Positions 34,165 to 44,839 of a stretch of 64,000 nucleotides of DNA are shown piece by piece (positions within the stretch are counted from its first letter, which is position 1; every line of letters begins with the position of its first letter). The stretch is taken from positions 124,001-188,000 of the forward strand of contig NZ_CP031307.1 in NCBI RefSeq assembly GCF_004799645.1, read 5' to 3'. The notes beneath the pieces were generated by a model. It had not been told where the DNA came from, made no database searches, and saw nothing but the letters and a program-made list of their open reading frames with translations. The stretch comes from Natronorubrum bangense (GTDB taxonomy: Archaea > Halobacteriota > Halobacteria > Halobacteriales > Natrialbaceae). Made by a program: the position numbers and the translations under genes.

Positions 34165-35799
34165 CTACTGACCGTCTGTTTTCGCATCCGCCGCGAACGG
34201 CTCGCCGAGCGCCTCGAGATCAATGTGCTCACGAACGAGCGTTGCAGCGCGGTCATACGGCGTCGTGCCGGCCTCTGGCTGTGCGTTCTCATCGCCCTCA
34301 AGCTCGCCCTTTGGAGGCCACTCTTTCCCTGCGTCCGCAGCGACAGCCTCGAGAAATGCTGTCCGAACCGACTCGTTGTCGAACAGGCCGTGAAGATACG
34401 TTCCAAGGACCCGTCCGTGGGCCGCACTCGACTCGCCGAGTGGCCGATCAATGTCCTCGAGCGTCCGCGTTCGACCGGCGTGGATCTCGTAGCCCGAAGC
34501 GGGGCCGTCTGCGCCCGCAAGCAACGGTGTCGCGCCGTCGACAGGCACCGTCGTCTGCTCGACGTGTTTGGTACCCTCGAACCGCGTCTCGACGGGCAAC
34601 AGCCCGAGTCCGTCGACGACGTCATCTTCACCTGTTCCCTCGAGGGCGGCGTTGGTGATCCGCTCGCCCAGTAGCTGATAGCCGCCACAGATGCCGACGA
34701 TTGGGCCGTCGAAGTCGGCGAGTGCCTCGCCGAACCCGATCTCGTGGAGGGCCAGGAGGTCGTCGACGGTGTTTTTTGTGCCCGGAAGCACGACTGCGTC
34801 CGCGTCGAGATCCGCGAGCGGATCGTCCGGCAATCGCTTGTCGCGGCTCGTCGGACCGGTTTCGACCGGTATGAACACGACTGAGACGCCGGGCTCCGCC
34901 GCGAGCGCCTCGAGATCTGTCGCGTTCGAGATTCGTGGCAGTCGGGGAACGGCGATCGTTATCCGGCGGTCGTCGGCGACGCCGTCGTCGTCACCCAACA
35001 CGCCACGTTCGCTCGTCGACGGCAGCCCGACGCTGTCCTCTTCGGGGAGGCCGGGATCATCGTAGGGGAGCACGCCCAGAACTGGGACGCCGGTTTTCGA
35101 TTCGATCTCTTCGATTCCTGGCTCGAGCAGCGTCGGGTCGCCCCGGAACTTCGTAATGATCGCACCTGCGATGCGATCGCGCAGTGAGTCGGGCAACAGT
35201 TCGATGGTGCCGTAGAGACTGGCGAATGCCCCGCCGCGTTCGATATCGACCAGAAGGAGGATCTCGGCATCGGCAAACTGGGCGGTCTCGACGTTCGCGA
35301 GATCTCGGTCGTGGAGGTTGATCTCGGCGATGCTGCCGGCTCCTTCGGCGATGACGACGTCGTGGTCGGCCGCGAGTCGCTGGTATGAGTCTTCGGCTGC
35401 AGCGCGTGCCTCGTCCCAGTACTCCTCGTAGTACGTGCCTGCGGGAACGTGCTCGTAGGCCCGCCCCTGGACGATGAGCTGGCTCTCTCCGTCGCCGCGG
35501 GGTTTGAGAAGGACTGGGTTGCAGTCCGTCGTCGGCGTCATGCGGGCTGCTCGCGCCTGGACGAACTGTGAGACGCCGATTTCGCCCCACTGGTCGTCGC
35601 TCGAGACAGTACGTGCGCGGTCGCTGTCAGTCCGGTCGGCCTCGGAGTGGACGACGACGCGAGCGTTGTTACTCATGTTCTGTGCTTTGAACGGGGCAAC
35701 CGAGACGCCCCGATCGACGAGCAGCCGACAGAGGCCGGCGGCAACTGTCGACTTTCCGACGTGGCTTGCAGTCCCTGCGACGAGAAGGGTTCGTGTCAT
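34165..35799 (-). CDS. cobQ: Adenosylcobyric acid synthase
   Basis: 544 aa. It amidates four carboxylates of the corrin ring in cobalamin synthesis, using ATP and glutamine. N-terminal dethiobiotin-synthetase-like ATPase: TLLVAGTASHVGKSTVAAGL, PFKAQNMSNNARV, VIAEGAGSIAEINLHDRDLA. C-terminal class I glutaminase-like domain: VVLPGTKNTVDDLLAL, IVGICGGYQLLGERI with the catalytic Cys, and LGTYLHGLFDNESVRTAFLE. Length is slightly above bacterial CobQ (about 490-510), with acidic insertions near residues 36-55 and 450-515. No other cobalamin genes are in the window. Confidence 0.93.
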   Translation of the reverse strand: MTRTLLVAGTASHVGKSTVAAGLCRLLVDRGVSVAPFKAQNMSNNARVVVHSEADRTDSDRARTVSSDDQWGEIGVSQFVQARAARMTPTTDCNPVLLKPRGDGESQLIVQGRAYEHVPAGTYYEEYWDEARAAAEDSYQRLAADHDVVIAEGAGSIAEINLHDRDLANVETAQFADAEILLLVDIERGGAFASLYGTIELLPDSLRDRIAGAIITKFRGDPTLLEPGIEEIESKTGVPVLGVLPYDDPGLPEEDSVGLPSTSERGVLGDDDGVADDRRITIAVPRLPRISNATDLEALAAEPGVSVVFIPVETGPTSRDKRLPDDPLADLDADAVVLPGTKNTVDDLLALHEIGFGEALADFDGPIVGICGGYQLLGERITNAALEGTGEDDVVDGLGLLPVETRFEGTKHVEQTTVPVDGATPLLAGADGPASGYEIHAGRTRTLEDIDRPLGESSAAHGRVLGTYLHGLFDNESVRTAFLEAVAADAGKEWPPKGELEGDENAQPEAGTTPYDRAATLVREHIDLEALGEPFAADAKTDGQ

Positions 35800-35935
35800 C
35801 CGCGTGGGGACTACTCACGCGGCCCACAGTATCGTCCTATCGATTCAGTCGTATTGTCCTCCCAACCGTATCGATGGAGCACTCAGTGTGAAATCCTTGT
35901 GTGATCTGGTGTGCAGACTTTGATCGCGACCAGCG

Positions 35936-36151
35936 CTACTCGTCGTCGTCGTAGGCTGGCTCAGGTGGCTGCCCATCTTTGAACTCGAGTCGTTCACCCG
36001 GATGGGGCTCGATATGACTCAGAATCTCGTGAGGGACGTAGCCGATGTTGTATCCGGCCTCGTTGTGGAGAACGACGCCGTGTTCATACTCACGAAAATC
36101 GAAGCAGTTGATCTCTTCGTAGGCGTTGCCGGGTTTGTAGACGACCTTCAT
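35936..36151 (-). CDS. Small conserved-looking protein
   Basis: 71 aa: KVVYKPGNAYEEINCFDFRE, GVVLHNEAGYNIGYVPHEIL, and an acidic tail. One Cys. It has a compact beta-rich pattern, and a single-domain SH3-like fold is possible. No family was recognised. Genuine by composition and clean start and stop. Confidence 0.65.
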   Translation of the reverse strand: MKVVYKPGNAYEEINCFDFREYEHGVVLHNEAGYNIGYVPHEILSHIEPHPGERLEFKDGQPPEPAYDDDE

Positions 36152-36370
36152 AGATGCCTGTGCAACGCAGCGACTGGTTTCGACACGCCTTGCAAATGCA
36201 AGTCGCTTTCACGCCCGTATTTGTACCAAAGCGGCAAGCACGCGCGAGTGCGCCGCTGACACACCACACTTTCGTTCGGCAAGGAAAACTCATCGAGACC
36301 GACAAACTCGTCTCATCCAGGATCCGACTGTTGCGGGATGTTTTTCTCGGCCGTCGTCAAAGAACGGGCC

Positions 36371-36772
36371 ATGTACGATACGATTTTGGTTCCGACCGAC
36401 GGCCGGCCGAACACCGAGCGAGCGATCGAAGAGGCGATCGAACTCGCACGCGTTCACGGTGCTTCCATCCACGCGCTGTACGTTATCAACTCTGCCGAAA
36501 TCGCACCCGGAATGGCGTTCGAAGATCTCGAGCCGATCGGCGAGCGAGCCGTTGAGTACGTTGCAACCCAGGCAGCGGAGGCCGGAATCGACGACGTTCA
36601 AACGACAGTCGTCCACGGGCTTCGGCATCAAGCGATCCTCGATTACGCTGCCGACCACGATGTCGACCTGATCGTCATGGGCCGACACCGTGGTATCGAA
36701 CGATTCTTCCGAAAGAGCGTCTCCGAACAGGTCTCGAGAGAGGCACAGACCTCCGTTCTCGTCGCCGAGTAG
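36371..36772 (+). CDS. Universal stress protein
   Basis: 133 aa from the ATG at 36371 (MYDTILVPTDGRPNTERAIE). UspA alpha/beta fold with the ATP-binding signature DLIVMGRHRGIERFF(R) and terminal TSVLVAE. The typical GxxG-9-G(S/T) motif is partly preserved (GRHRG, then SVSEQVSREAQTSVLV), so nucleotide binding is likely. Another Usp-like gene lies convergently at 36824. Confidence 0.9.
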   Translation: MYDTILVPTDGRPNTERAIEEAIELARVHGASIHALYVINSAEIAPGMAFEDLEPIGERAVEYVATQAAEAGIDDVQTTVVHGLRHQAILDYAADHDVDLIVMGRHRGIERFFRKSVSEQVSREAQTSVLVAE

Positions 36773-36823
36773 TCGGACTCGTCGCTACACCGGTATTGCG
36801 GCGACGACAGACCGACCAGTCGA

Positions 36824-37213
36824 TCACAACTCGGGGCCAGGAACGACGACGACCGGCAGTGTGGCTGCCTCGAGCACAGCGTGTGCAGTCGATCCGACCG
36901 CTGCCGACTCGTTGGAGATGCCATCGACGGATGCGATGACGAGCTCGTCGACATCGGCCGCGGCTGCAGTCTCGAGGAGGACCTCGGCGGGCTCGCCATC
37001 GTCTTCGCGAAGCTCTGTGTTGATTTCGCCAACGGTCGCGAGCCGAACGGGGGCAACGTTTAGCGCCTCTTGAGCATCTCGTCGTGCCGTCGGGTCGCCG
37101 GGTGGCGTGACGGCGACAACTGTCACGGTATCTGTTGCGGTCGCTCGCTCGTCGAGGTAGTCACAGATCGCTGCCGTCGTGTGGACGGATGCAGTGCCGG
37201 CGAAATAATGCAT
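36824..37213 (-). CDS. UspA-like domain protein, diverged
   Basis: 129 aa. It has the Usp alternating beta/alpha pattern (TDTVTVVAVTPPGD, VDELVIASVDGISNESAAVG, STAHAVLEAATLPVVVVPGP). The N-terminus (MHYFAGTASVHTTAAICDYL) lacks the usual ILVPTDG, replacing the nucleotide-binding Asp region. It may not bind ATP. Confidence 0.8.
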   Translation of the reverse strand: MHYFAGTASVHTTAAICDYLDERATATDTVTVVAVTPPGDPTARRDAQEALNVAPVRLATVGEINTELREDDGEPAEVLLETAAAADVDELVIASVDGISNESAAVGSTAHAVLEAATLPVVVVPGPEL

Positions 37214-37777
37214 ATCGGGTTCTCGAACGGCAGTCCAAAGAAGCTGTGGGCGGTTCGACTGGCTGTGCCTCTCGAGCGCCGACCTTCGATGTGACAGTCG
37301 ATACGGCCTGTCTCAGGACGTGGATTTTCCAGGTCAGAAAACGCGCTTGTGACTCTATTAGGTGCCAGCCGAAAGCAGTGGCTGGGGACAATCGTCCCGA
37401 CTCGGCACGGCGTGACCCGCCCAGTTGGATCATCCCCACCGATCGTCGCTGGACACATCCCACTCGACGGCCGACCGCACCCTCCCACCTCCGCGGTCGG
37501 TCCGTCAGGTTTCCGACCATCCAGCAATCCCCGAAACTCCGCTTCGGCCCACACCGACTCGAGTGTCGACCGGTACCCGACTCTCGAGAGTCGAACTGCT
37601 TCCCCATGCGCTGACGACCGTACTCAGAGGAATTAGTGTCCATCAGCATACATTCCAGTGTGGCAGATCATGGATCTGGTAAAGTCGACGTGCAAGACTT
37701 AGAGGATAGATGCAGCACATCGACACTACTTGCTTCACATCGAATTCAATGGACCAACTCTGCAAGTTCGAACCATA
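37214..37777. other. 564-bp region with nothing recognised
   Basis: Several overlapping open frames exist on both strands, but none has haloarchaeal codon pattern, a start signal or a recognisable domain. No repeat was noticed. Confidence 0.4.
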
Positions 37778-38194
37778 TTACTCACAGCGTATATTTGAGC
37801 TTTCTAAGAACGATGAATCTTCACCTAACACCCCGTACTCGAAGAGAATACGAAGACAGATTTCCCCGGTTTCGGCCCCTCCAATTCCGATTAGCTCACC
37901 GCTTGTTGGGCGATCATCGACGACACCGTGAATTCCAATCGGATCGAAATCCCCCGGTGTTTCTCTTATGACGGGCTCACGAGTCTGTGGCTCCACTTCA
38001 TGAGATTCCCAGTCGTCAACTCCCTTCGACGTCTCAACGGCGTAATGAAACATCTGATGATCGGATGTACCGTTTGCGAGTTCAACCTCCAGCTGGGCTA
38101 TCGTGGCCGAATCCTCGCCGAAATAACTACACCCGGATAGCAGTGTGATCGTGGCAGTACTGCCAATCAAGAACCGTCGACGGGTGGAGGGCAT
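37778..38194 (-). CDS. Tat-exported lipoprotein
   Basis: 138 aa. Tat signal with lipobox: STRRRFLIGSTATITLLSGC. The mature part of about 115 residues looks like a small beta-sandwich (IAQLEVELANGTSDHQMFHY, FDPIGIHGVVDDRP), a common haloarchaeal lipoprotein type. It contains a second Cys pair (ICLRIL and IRCE). The region is less GC-rich than its neighbours, which may indicate recent acquisition. Confidence 0.75.
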   Translation of the reverse strand: MPSTRRRFLIGSTATITLLSGCSYFGEDSATIAQLEVELANGTSDHQMFHYAVETSKGVDDWESHEVEPQTREPVIRETPGDFDPIGIHGVVDDRPTSGELIGIGGAETGEICLRILFEYGVLGEDSSFLESSNIRCE

Positions 38195-38423
38195 TAGTTG
38201 AGTGATTAAAGTCTCTTGTCATTAGTCTTCTTGTTCGCTACTTACTGCAGGAGACAATACACGAGCTAAATTAAACGGTCGAATTCGGCACCCAGTCTGT
38301 GCCACATTCGCGCTTTGTATTCATCAGTTCCAATCTCTCAACTACACGAGAGAAAGGATATCAAACTATGAGTTGCGTTGTCACTCCCTATCAGTTTCAC
38401 ACACCGTGGAGATGTGTGGCTCC

Positions 38424-38735
38424 CTAGTGCTGCCCGTACAGCGAGTACATGATCGCGACGAGCCCAGCTAACCGACTCACGTTTTCGAGAAACGCCGTTA
38501 CAACCTGTTCTGCCCCGACGAGCGTCGTGACTGCCACGTTGATCAGGAACGGGCAAAGGGTCAACAAGAGCAAGCCGACGGCGAGATAGAGCATCGATGA
38601 CGCGTCGTTGCGCCGATAGCCTCGGTAAGCCTGATAGGCGATAATCGTCCCGATCAGTGCAACCAGGAAGAGACTCGCAACCGTCAGCAGTTCGAACAGG
38701 GGTGCCTCGTCAATCCGAACGACGTTCTGGCTCAT
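38424..38735 (-). CDS. Three-helix membrane protein (DUF7521-like)
   Basis: 103 aa. Hydrophobic segments are LLTVASLFLVALIGTIIAYQ, MLYLAVGLLLLTLCPFLINV and a third near the C-terminus (LAGLVAIMYSLYG). Its ATG overlaps the stop of the upstream helix-turn-helix gene by four bases (ATGA), so the pair is translationally coupled. This pairing of an ArsR-like regulator with a small membrane protein recurs in haloarchaea. The role is unknown. Confidence 0.8.
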   Translation of the reverse strand: MSQNVVRIDEAPLFELLTVASLFLVALIGTIIAYQAYRGYRRNDASSMLYLAVGLLLLTLCPFLINVAVTTLVGAEQVVTAFLENVSRLAGLVAIMYSLYGQH

Positions 38736-39079
38736 CGCATCCCCTCCCACAGTCGGGTGAATTTGTCGGCGACGTCCTCATCGCGATACGTCAACTCGAG
38801 GGCAAACGAGCCGTCCTCAAGAGACAACTCGAGTCGATCGAGGTTCGCGCTGTAGACGCTGAAGTGGTTGCCGTCAGGTGCGAGTTCCGTCTCTTCTGTG
38901 ACGAGGTGACACTCCTCGAGGCGCTCGAGGCGCCGGTAGATCGTCGGCAGGGACGCATCACACCGCTCGCTCAGGGTACTGGCAGACATTGGTTCGATGC
39001 TCGTATTGGTGAGGATTTCGCGTGCGTACTCGTCATCGAGGACGGCAAGCACAGTTGATAGATCAGTATCCTCACTCAC
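38732..39079 (-). CDS. Winged-helix (ArsR-like) regulator
   Basis: 115 aa. Helix-turn-helix in VLAVLDDEYAREILTNTSIE, MSASTLSERCDASLPTIYRR and LERLEECHLVTEETEL, followed by a short C-terminal dimer region. It probably regulates its own two-gene operon with the membrane protein at 38424. The membrane partner suggests signal input from the membrane (inference). Confidence 0.87.
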   Translation of the reverse strand: MSEDTDLSTVLAVLDDEYAREILTNTSIEPMSASTLSERCDASLPTIYRRLERLEECHLVTEETELAPDGNHFSVYSANLDRLELSLEDGSFALELTYRDEDVADKFTRLWEGMR

Positions 39080-39317
39080 TGTTAGCTCATCGTTCCGGCA
39101 TGGCTATCAAAAACGGTCCGGTTTTTCTGAACGAGAAAATCCCGTTCCGTCCCTCGATCTGAGCTGGCAGCGTGTGAAGCCGAACATCTCCTCGGTGACT
39201 GAGTCGCGTCTGTCCGTCGTTCCAGGACAGGGCCTGCAGTATCATATCGCATAATAGGATTTATCAATGGAGTGCCGCAGTGGCGAAACTGTCTGCGTGG
39301 GTCGTGTCCTTGGGCCC

Positions 39318-40031
39318 TCACTGCGTTTCGAGCCAGTGAAACAGTCGCTCGAGCAGCCGTGTTTCTGCTTCCCTCGAGAACCGGTGGCCTTCCGATGCGA
39401 ACGTCTCGAGGAGGACGTCCGTTTTGAACTGTGCCGCTGCATCGAAGCTGTGAGCGACATCGACGACGGCATCATCGCTGCCGTGAAAGAATGCGAGCGG
39501 GATGTCGAGGTCGATGGCTGCGAAGCTGTAGGTGTCGAAATCATCGAAGAATCGTCTATCGATTCGGTCACCGGTATCGAACTGACACTCGCCATCGCGT
39601 TCGACGGCCTGCCGATACGCATCAAACACCCGGTTATACGTCACCGGTGCCCGCGTCGCGACCGCGTCGACACGACCGTCCTGGGCAGCGGCGTGAAACG
39701 CGACCTTGCCGCCGAAACTCGAGCCAAAGAGTACGTACGATGCGGGACCGAACTGATCGACGACAGCACGCAGATCAGCGAGTTTCGCGCTGAGTGTCTG
39801 GTCGACGAACTGGCCATCGGACTCACCACAGCCGCGAAAATCGAACCTGACGGCGTTGTATCCTTCTTCGACGGCTCGCTGACACCGATGTTCGTAGCTC
39901 CCGGTCTTGTCGCTGAGAAAGCCGTGACAGAAGACGATCCAGTCGTCTCCGGGTGCCTCGTGGTGGACGGCAGCGACAGCCTCACCATCGACCACCGGAA
40001 TTCGGTGCTGTGTTTCGGTCATTGGTTTCAT
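39318..40031 (-). CDS. Alpha/beta hydrolase
   Basis: 237 aa from the ATG at 40031; 40022 (MTETQ) is equally possible. Fold signatures are DDWIVFCHGFLSDKTGSYEH, AVRFDFRGCGESDGQF, and the nucleophile elbow VLFGSSFGGKVAFHAA (GSSFGG, Ser nucleophile). A catalytic-acid candidate lies in FFHGSDDAVVD and the His in FASEGHRFSREAE. It is probably an esterase or acyl-peptidase-like enzyme; the substrate is unknown. Confidence 0.87.
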   Translation of the reverse strand: MKPMTETQHRIPVVDGEAVAAVHHEAPGDDWIVFCHGFLSDKTGSYEHRCQRAVEEGYNAVRFDFRGCGESDGQFVDQTLSAKLADLRAVVDQFGPASYVLFGSSFGGKVAFHAAAQDGRVDAVATRAPVTYNRVFDAYRQAVERDGECQFDTGDRIDRRFFDDFDTYSFAAIDLDIPLAFFHGSDDAVVDVAHSFDAAAQFKTDVLLETFASEGHRFSREAETRLLERLFHWLETQ

Positions 40032-40094
40032 CCACGGTGGGTGCTGTCGTAACCGTTGTGTCTGTCGGCTACATGGCCGTCGCTGGCACATCAT

Positions 40095-41520
<1,426 letters not shown>

Positions 41521-41553
41521 ACTTACGCACGTGTTCCTCAAGGACGATACTGT

Positions 41554-41718
41554 ATGACCCAGACGACCTACAGGTGTCACTGTGGCGCGCTTCTGGAATT
41601 CAAACAGGATCTCGAGAAAGAGCCTGGGCTCACGACACGGAGCTGGAAGTGCAAGGACTGTGGGATACCCGTCCCCAGCCAGTACGCCGAGAAGATCAGC
41701 CACCAACATCCATCCTGA
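41554..41718 (+). CDS. 54-residue zinc-ribbon mini-protein
   Basis: Starts MTQTTYRCHCGALLEF. It has a CHC at 8-10 and a CKDC near 33-36, so about four metal-binding cysteines in total. It ends at TGA 41716-41718. It lies just downstream of the TnpB element and upstream of a strong 32-bp inverted repeat. No family name is assigned. Confidence 0.65.
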   Translation: MTQTTYRCHCGALLEFKQDLEKEPGLTTRSWKCKDCGIPVPSQYAEKISHQHPS

Positions 41719-41786
41719 TCGCGCGGTCGGTGGGGTATCATTCCCGGATCGTCTCCGATGACCGGACGGCGTCGCGGTCGAAAAGA

Positions 41787-41818
41787 GTACTTTAGATTAC
41801 TCGTCTAATCTAAAGTAC
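41787..41818. promoter_or_regulatory. Perfect 13-bp inverted repeat with 6-nt spacer
   Basis: GTACTTTAGATTA-CTCGTC-TAATCTAAAGTAC. It starts 69 bp after the zinc-ribbon stop. It could be a strong transcript-end hairpin, but the long AT-rich arms are more like an operator or a mobile-element end. Confidence 0.6.
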
Positions 41819-42005
41819 CCCCTATTTTCGGCTGAAGTGGCGAATATCGCACTCTCGAGGGCTGTATCTAATATCTCCCTCCTCACTGCTGACGATACAT
41901 CATATGTCGATATACGAACCATCTGCTGACGATCACAACTTTGGGATATAGATTCCTACAAACCACTCGCTCGCTAACAAGTCTGAAGGCTACCTACAGT
42001 GAATC

Positions 42006-42028
42006 GCCTCGGGGTCAAGCCCCGAGGC
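42006..42028. repeat. Right-end hairpin of the decayed TnpB element
   Basis: GCCTCGGGG-TCAAG-CCCCGAGGC, perfect over 9 bp, immediately downstream of the minus-strand tnpB remnant. This is the place and form of the right-end hairpin in haloarchaeal IS605-group elements. It differs from the hairpin of the element at 40095, so the two belong to different groups. Confidence 0.65.
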
Positions 42029-42539
42029 TTCCCGTTTCCACGACGCACTTTGCAGACACCGAATGGGTGTCCGTAGGGAGCGCAGTCTCCACGGGCGTAT
42101 CTTCGGGCCATCCCAGCCCTAGTTCAGAAAAGCCGCGTTGCAGGACGTTCATCGCCGTCGCAAAATCGCACGCGATTTTGCTGCCCGTCAGACGTAGTCT
42201 GACGACCGCGTTCGCGTCCCTGTCCGTCTCGAATCCGCACGACGGACAGGAGTGTTCCCGCACCCAGATGGGCTTCGTCGTCTCCACACCACACGACGCA
42301 CATTCCTTCGTCGTGCCTCGGGCTTCGACCTGCACGCCGTGAGTGCCGTACAGGTCGGCCTTGTATTCGAGGAGTGTGATGAACTGTCGCCACGCCGCGT
42401 CCTGCTTGTTGCGGGCGTTATGCGACTGCTCAAGCATCCCCTTCACGTTCAAATCCTCAACAAACACCGCGTCGTACTCGCGGACGAGCCACGTCGTAAT
42501 CTTGTGCTGGTAGTCCAGAACCTTTTGACCTATTACCAT
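42015..42539 (-). pseudogene. tnpB remnant, C-terminal half
   Basis: 174 aa, starting in the middle of the family. It retains the RuvC Glu (VFVEDLNVKGMLEQSHNARN), the zinc finger (CASC ... CPSC) and the last Asp (ETDRDANA). It has lost the N-terminal domain and the first RuvC Asp. Between DANA and the expected ALNVLQRG there is an extra segment of about 17 residues (VVRLRLTGSKIACDFAT) encoded by two palindromes (42162-42179 and 42187-42203). It is surely inactive as a nuclease. Confidence 0.85.
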
Positions 42540-42700
42540 TCATATTTATCACATACAACTAGGAGATAATCGGCAGAATAGTAGATGACCTGAGCTAAAG
42601 GCGCTAATCACTGTTATCAAGGAGCGAACGTAAGCGAGCGAGTAAGTAGTAGTCACAAACTTGATCTGTTTTGCCAGCAGACCACTCCGTGAAACTAAAC

Positions 42701-43120
42701 TTACTGTGAGGTTGGTAACGAAATAACTGGAATCGCCGGATCAGTAACAATATTACTTGTTATATCCCCAGAAAGGAGCCGCATAATACGACTTCCGCCT
42801 CGTGCTTGGAAGGCTACCGCGTCTGCACTCACGTCATCAGCCTCCGTAAAGAGTGCAGAGACAATATCCGTCGCAAAAACCGTGCGTGTATCAACAGCTA
42901 CAGACGCGCTCAGCAGTGAATCAACGACTGCAAGGATCTCAGATGCATCTTCGCGGCGTTTTTCTAACGGAGCTTTGTCGGGTGCTCCGTCAGCTTTTTC
43001 GATAACGTGTATTGCAGTCACGCGTTCAATGTCGTCAAGATACGGTTCAAGTGCAGCACACGTCGCCCGTGCATCCTCTTCAGTTGCAACCGGGATAAGG
43101 AGATGATGGAAGGTTCCCAT
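42701..43120 (-). CDS. Universal stress protein
   Basis: 139 aa. UspA fold: FHHLLIPVATEEDARATCAA, VTAIHVIEKADGAPDKAPLE, and terminal GDITSNIVTDPAIPVISLP. The nucleotide-binding glycine motif is weak (ARGGSRIMRLLSGDIT). It lies 100 bp downstream of trkH on the same strand, and the transporter further upstream carries Usp domains, so a role in K+ or amino-acid uptake control is plausible. Confidence 0.85.
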   Translation of the reverse strand: MGTFHHLLIPVATEEDARATCAALEPYLDDIERVTAIHVIEKADGAPDKAPLEKRREDASEILAVVDSLLSASVAVDTRTVFATDIVSALFTEADDVSADAVAFQARGGSRIMRLLSGDITSNIVTDPAIPVISLPTSQ

Positions 43121-43220
43121 ATCTGTACGTAACTGACGGCAGGTAAATAGTTTCTCAGATCACTGTTTGACGAGGTATGTGTGAGCGATTAAGAAGATCT
43201 CAAGAGTAGCCAATGAACGG

Positions 43221-44756
43221 TCAACTGCGCCAGTATGCGGCAGTCAACAACACGAGAACAGGGAAGATCTCGAGACGACCGATCCACATGTAGAGAATCA
43301 GCAGCAGCTTTGAACTGGTGGGGAAGTCGACGTAGCCACCCATTGGCCCGACGACACCGAATCCTGGACCAATATTTCCGACCGTCGCGAGTGATGCAGT
43401 TACAAGGTCAATCGTTCCGATATCGAATCCGACACGCGTGGCATCCGCAGCGAGCAAGAGAAAACCGAAGAAAAAGATCGCGAGATACAACAGCGTAAAA
43501 GCGTAAATCCCACGGATCGCTTCCTCGTCGAGCGGTTTCCCGTTCATCCGGACTGGGCGAACTGCTTCGGGATGGATCGTCGTAAACAGCTCTCGTTTGA
43601 GCGATTTGAGAATGACCAGCCAGCGGAGGATCTTGATACCACCACCGGTCGACCCAGTCGAGCCGCCGAGGAGCATCGTGAACAACAACAATACCTGTGC
43701 TGGCCCGTTCCAGGTGTTGAAATCCATATTCGCGTATCCAGTCGAGTTGGTCAGGGATGCGATCTGGAAGGTCGCATAGCGGGCGGACCGCTCGAGATGA
43801 CCTCCGATTTGACCGGTCTCCGGTGTCGATAGAGCGGCATCGAGAAAGAGCATTACCGTTCCAAGCAGCGACAAGACGGTGACGGCAGCGAAATAAAACC
43901 GGAACTCGTTGTCCCGGAACAGCGTTCGTGCGTCACCGGAGATGACGTGCCACCACAGCACGAAGTTGACCCCTGCAGCGAACATGAACGGGACGATCAA
44001 CCATTGCACTGCGGGCGAGAACGCCTCGACACTCCGGGATTCGGGCGAGAAGCCACCCGTCGGGAGCGTCGTGAGACCATGAGCAATGGCGTTGTATACG
44101 TTCATATTCGGTGCGAAACCGAGCAAGTGGAGGCCGTATAGAAGCGCCATCAAGAGAACCGTGAGTGCAATATAAGCGATCCAGAGCACTCGAGCGGTTT
44201 CAGCGATGTGTGGTGTCAGTTTCGAAATGCCAGGCCCAGGCGTTTCGGCCTTCATGAGCTGTGCGCCACCGACAGCCATCTGCGAGAGGATGGCGACCGC
44301 GAGAACGATGATACCCATCCCACCGAGCCACTGGGTGAGCTGGCGCCACATCAGCATCTCTCGAGAGTGGGTCTCAAAGGAGATATCGCCCATCACGGTT
44401 GCACCCGTCGTCGTGAAGCCGCTCATACTTTCGAACAACGCGTTGACCGGGTGGGCGAGCGTCCCATTGCCAGCGAGAACGTATGGGACTGCACCGAACA
44501 CCGAGGCTAACAGCCACGTGAGCGCAACAACCATGAACGCTTCTCGCGCTCCTGGAGTCGGATCGGGGTCAAGTCGTCGAAGAGAGAGGCCGAACCCGGC
44601 AGTCAGCACCATCGATACCACGAACACCCACAGATCCTCGGCGCCGTACTGTATGGAGACGACGATCGGAACGACGAACGCGAGCGAAAGAGCCGCGAGG
44701 ACCGTTCCAACGAGGCTCAACCCTGCCCGCCAGTCCACTCGGAGCTGTCTTCTCAT
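43221..44756 (-). CDS. trkH: TrkH-family potassium uptake protein
   Basis: 511 aa with about 10-12 membrane helices. It has the four selectivity-filter-like P-loops: SMSGFTTTGATVM, HGLTTLPTGGFSPE, SLTNSTGYANMDF and TASLATVGNIGPGFG. It moves K+ with a regulatory TrkA partner. No trkA is in this window, but the divergent regulator at 47508 carries a TrkA-C (RCK) domain. The gap to the APC permease upstream is 83 bp, so the genes may be cotranscribed. K+ uptake is central to salt-in osmoadaptation. Confidence 0.93.
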   Translation of the reverse strand: MRRQLRVDWRAGLSLVGTVLAALSLAFVVPIVVSIQYGAEDLWVFVVSMVLTAGFGLSLRRLDPDPTPGAREAFMVVALTWLLASVFGAVPYVLAGNGTLAHPVNALFESMSGFTTTGATVMGDISFETHSREMLMWRQLTQWLGGMGIIVLAVAILSQMAVGGAQLMKAETPGPGISKLTPHIAETARVLWIAYIALTVLLMALLYGLHLLGFAPNMNVYNAIAHGLTTLPTGGFSPESRSVEAFSPAVQWLIVPFMFAAGVNFVLWWHVISGDARTLFRDNEFRFYFAAVTVLSLLGTVMLFLDAALSTPETGQIGGHLERSARYATFQIASLTNSTGYANMDFNTWNGPAQVLLLFTMLLGGSTGSTGGGIKILRWLVILKSLKRELFTTIHPEAVRPVRMNGKPLDEEAIRGIYAFTLLYLAIFFFGFLLLAADATRVGFDIGTIDLVTASLATVGNIGPGFGVVGPMGGYVDFPTSSKLLLILYMWIGRLEIFPVLVLLTAAYWRS

Positions 44757-44839
44757 TACAGTGCCTCAAATCGTTGAACGCCTTGACGGCGACGAGATGT
44801 TCATTTCATTCGCTCGATGTTCAGTTTTGAGCGCGTGTC

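Noticed and set aside
37214..37777. Several overlapping open frames of 80-160 residues
   Set aside because: None has haloarchaeal acidic composition, a plausible promoter or a domain.
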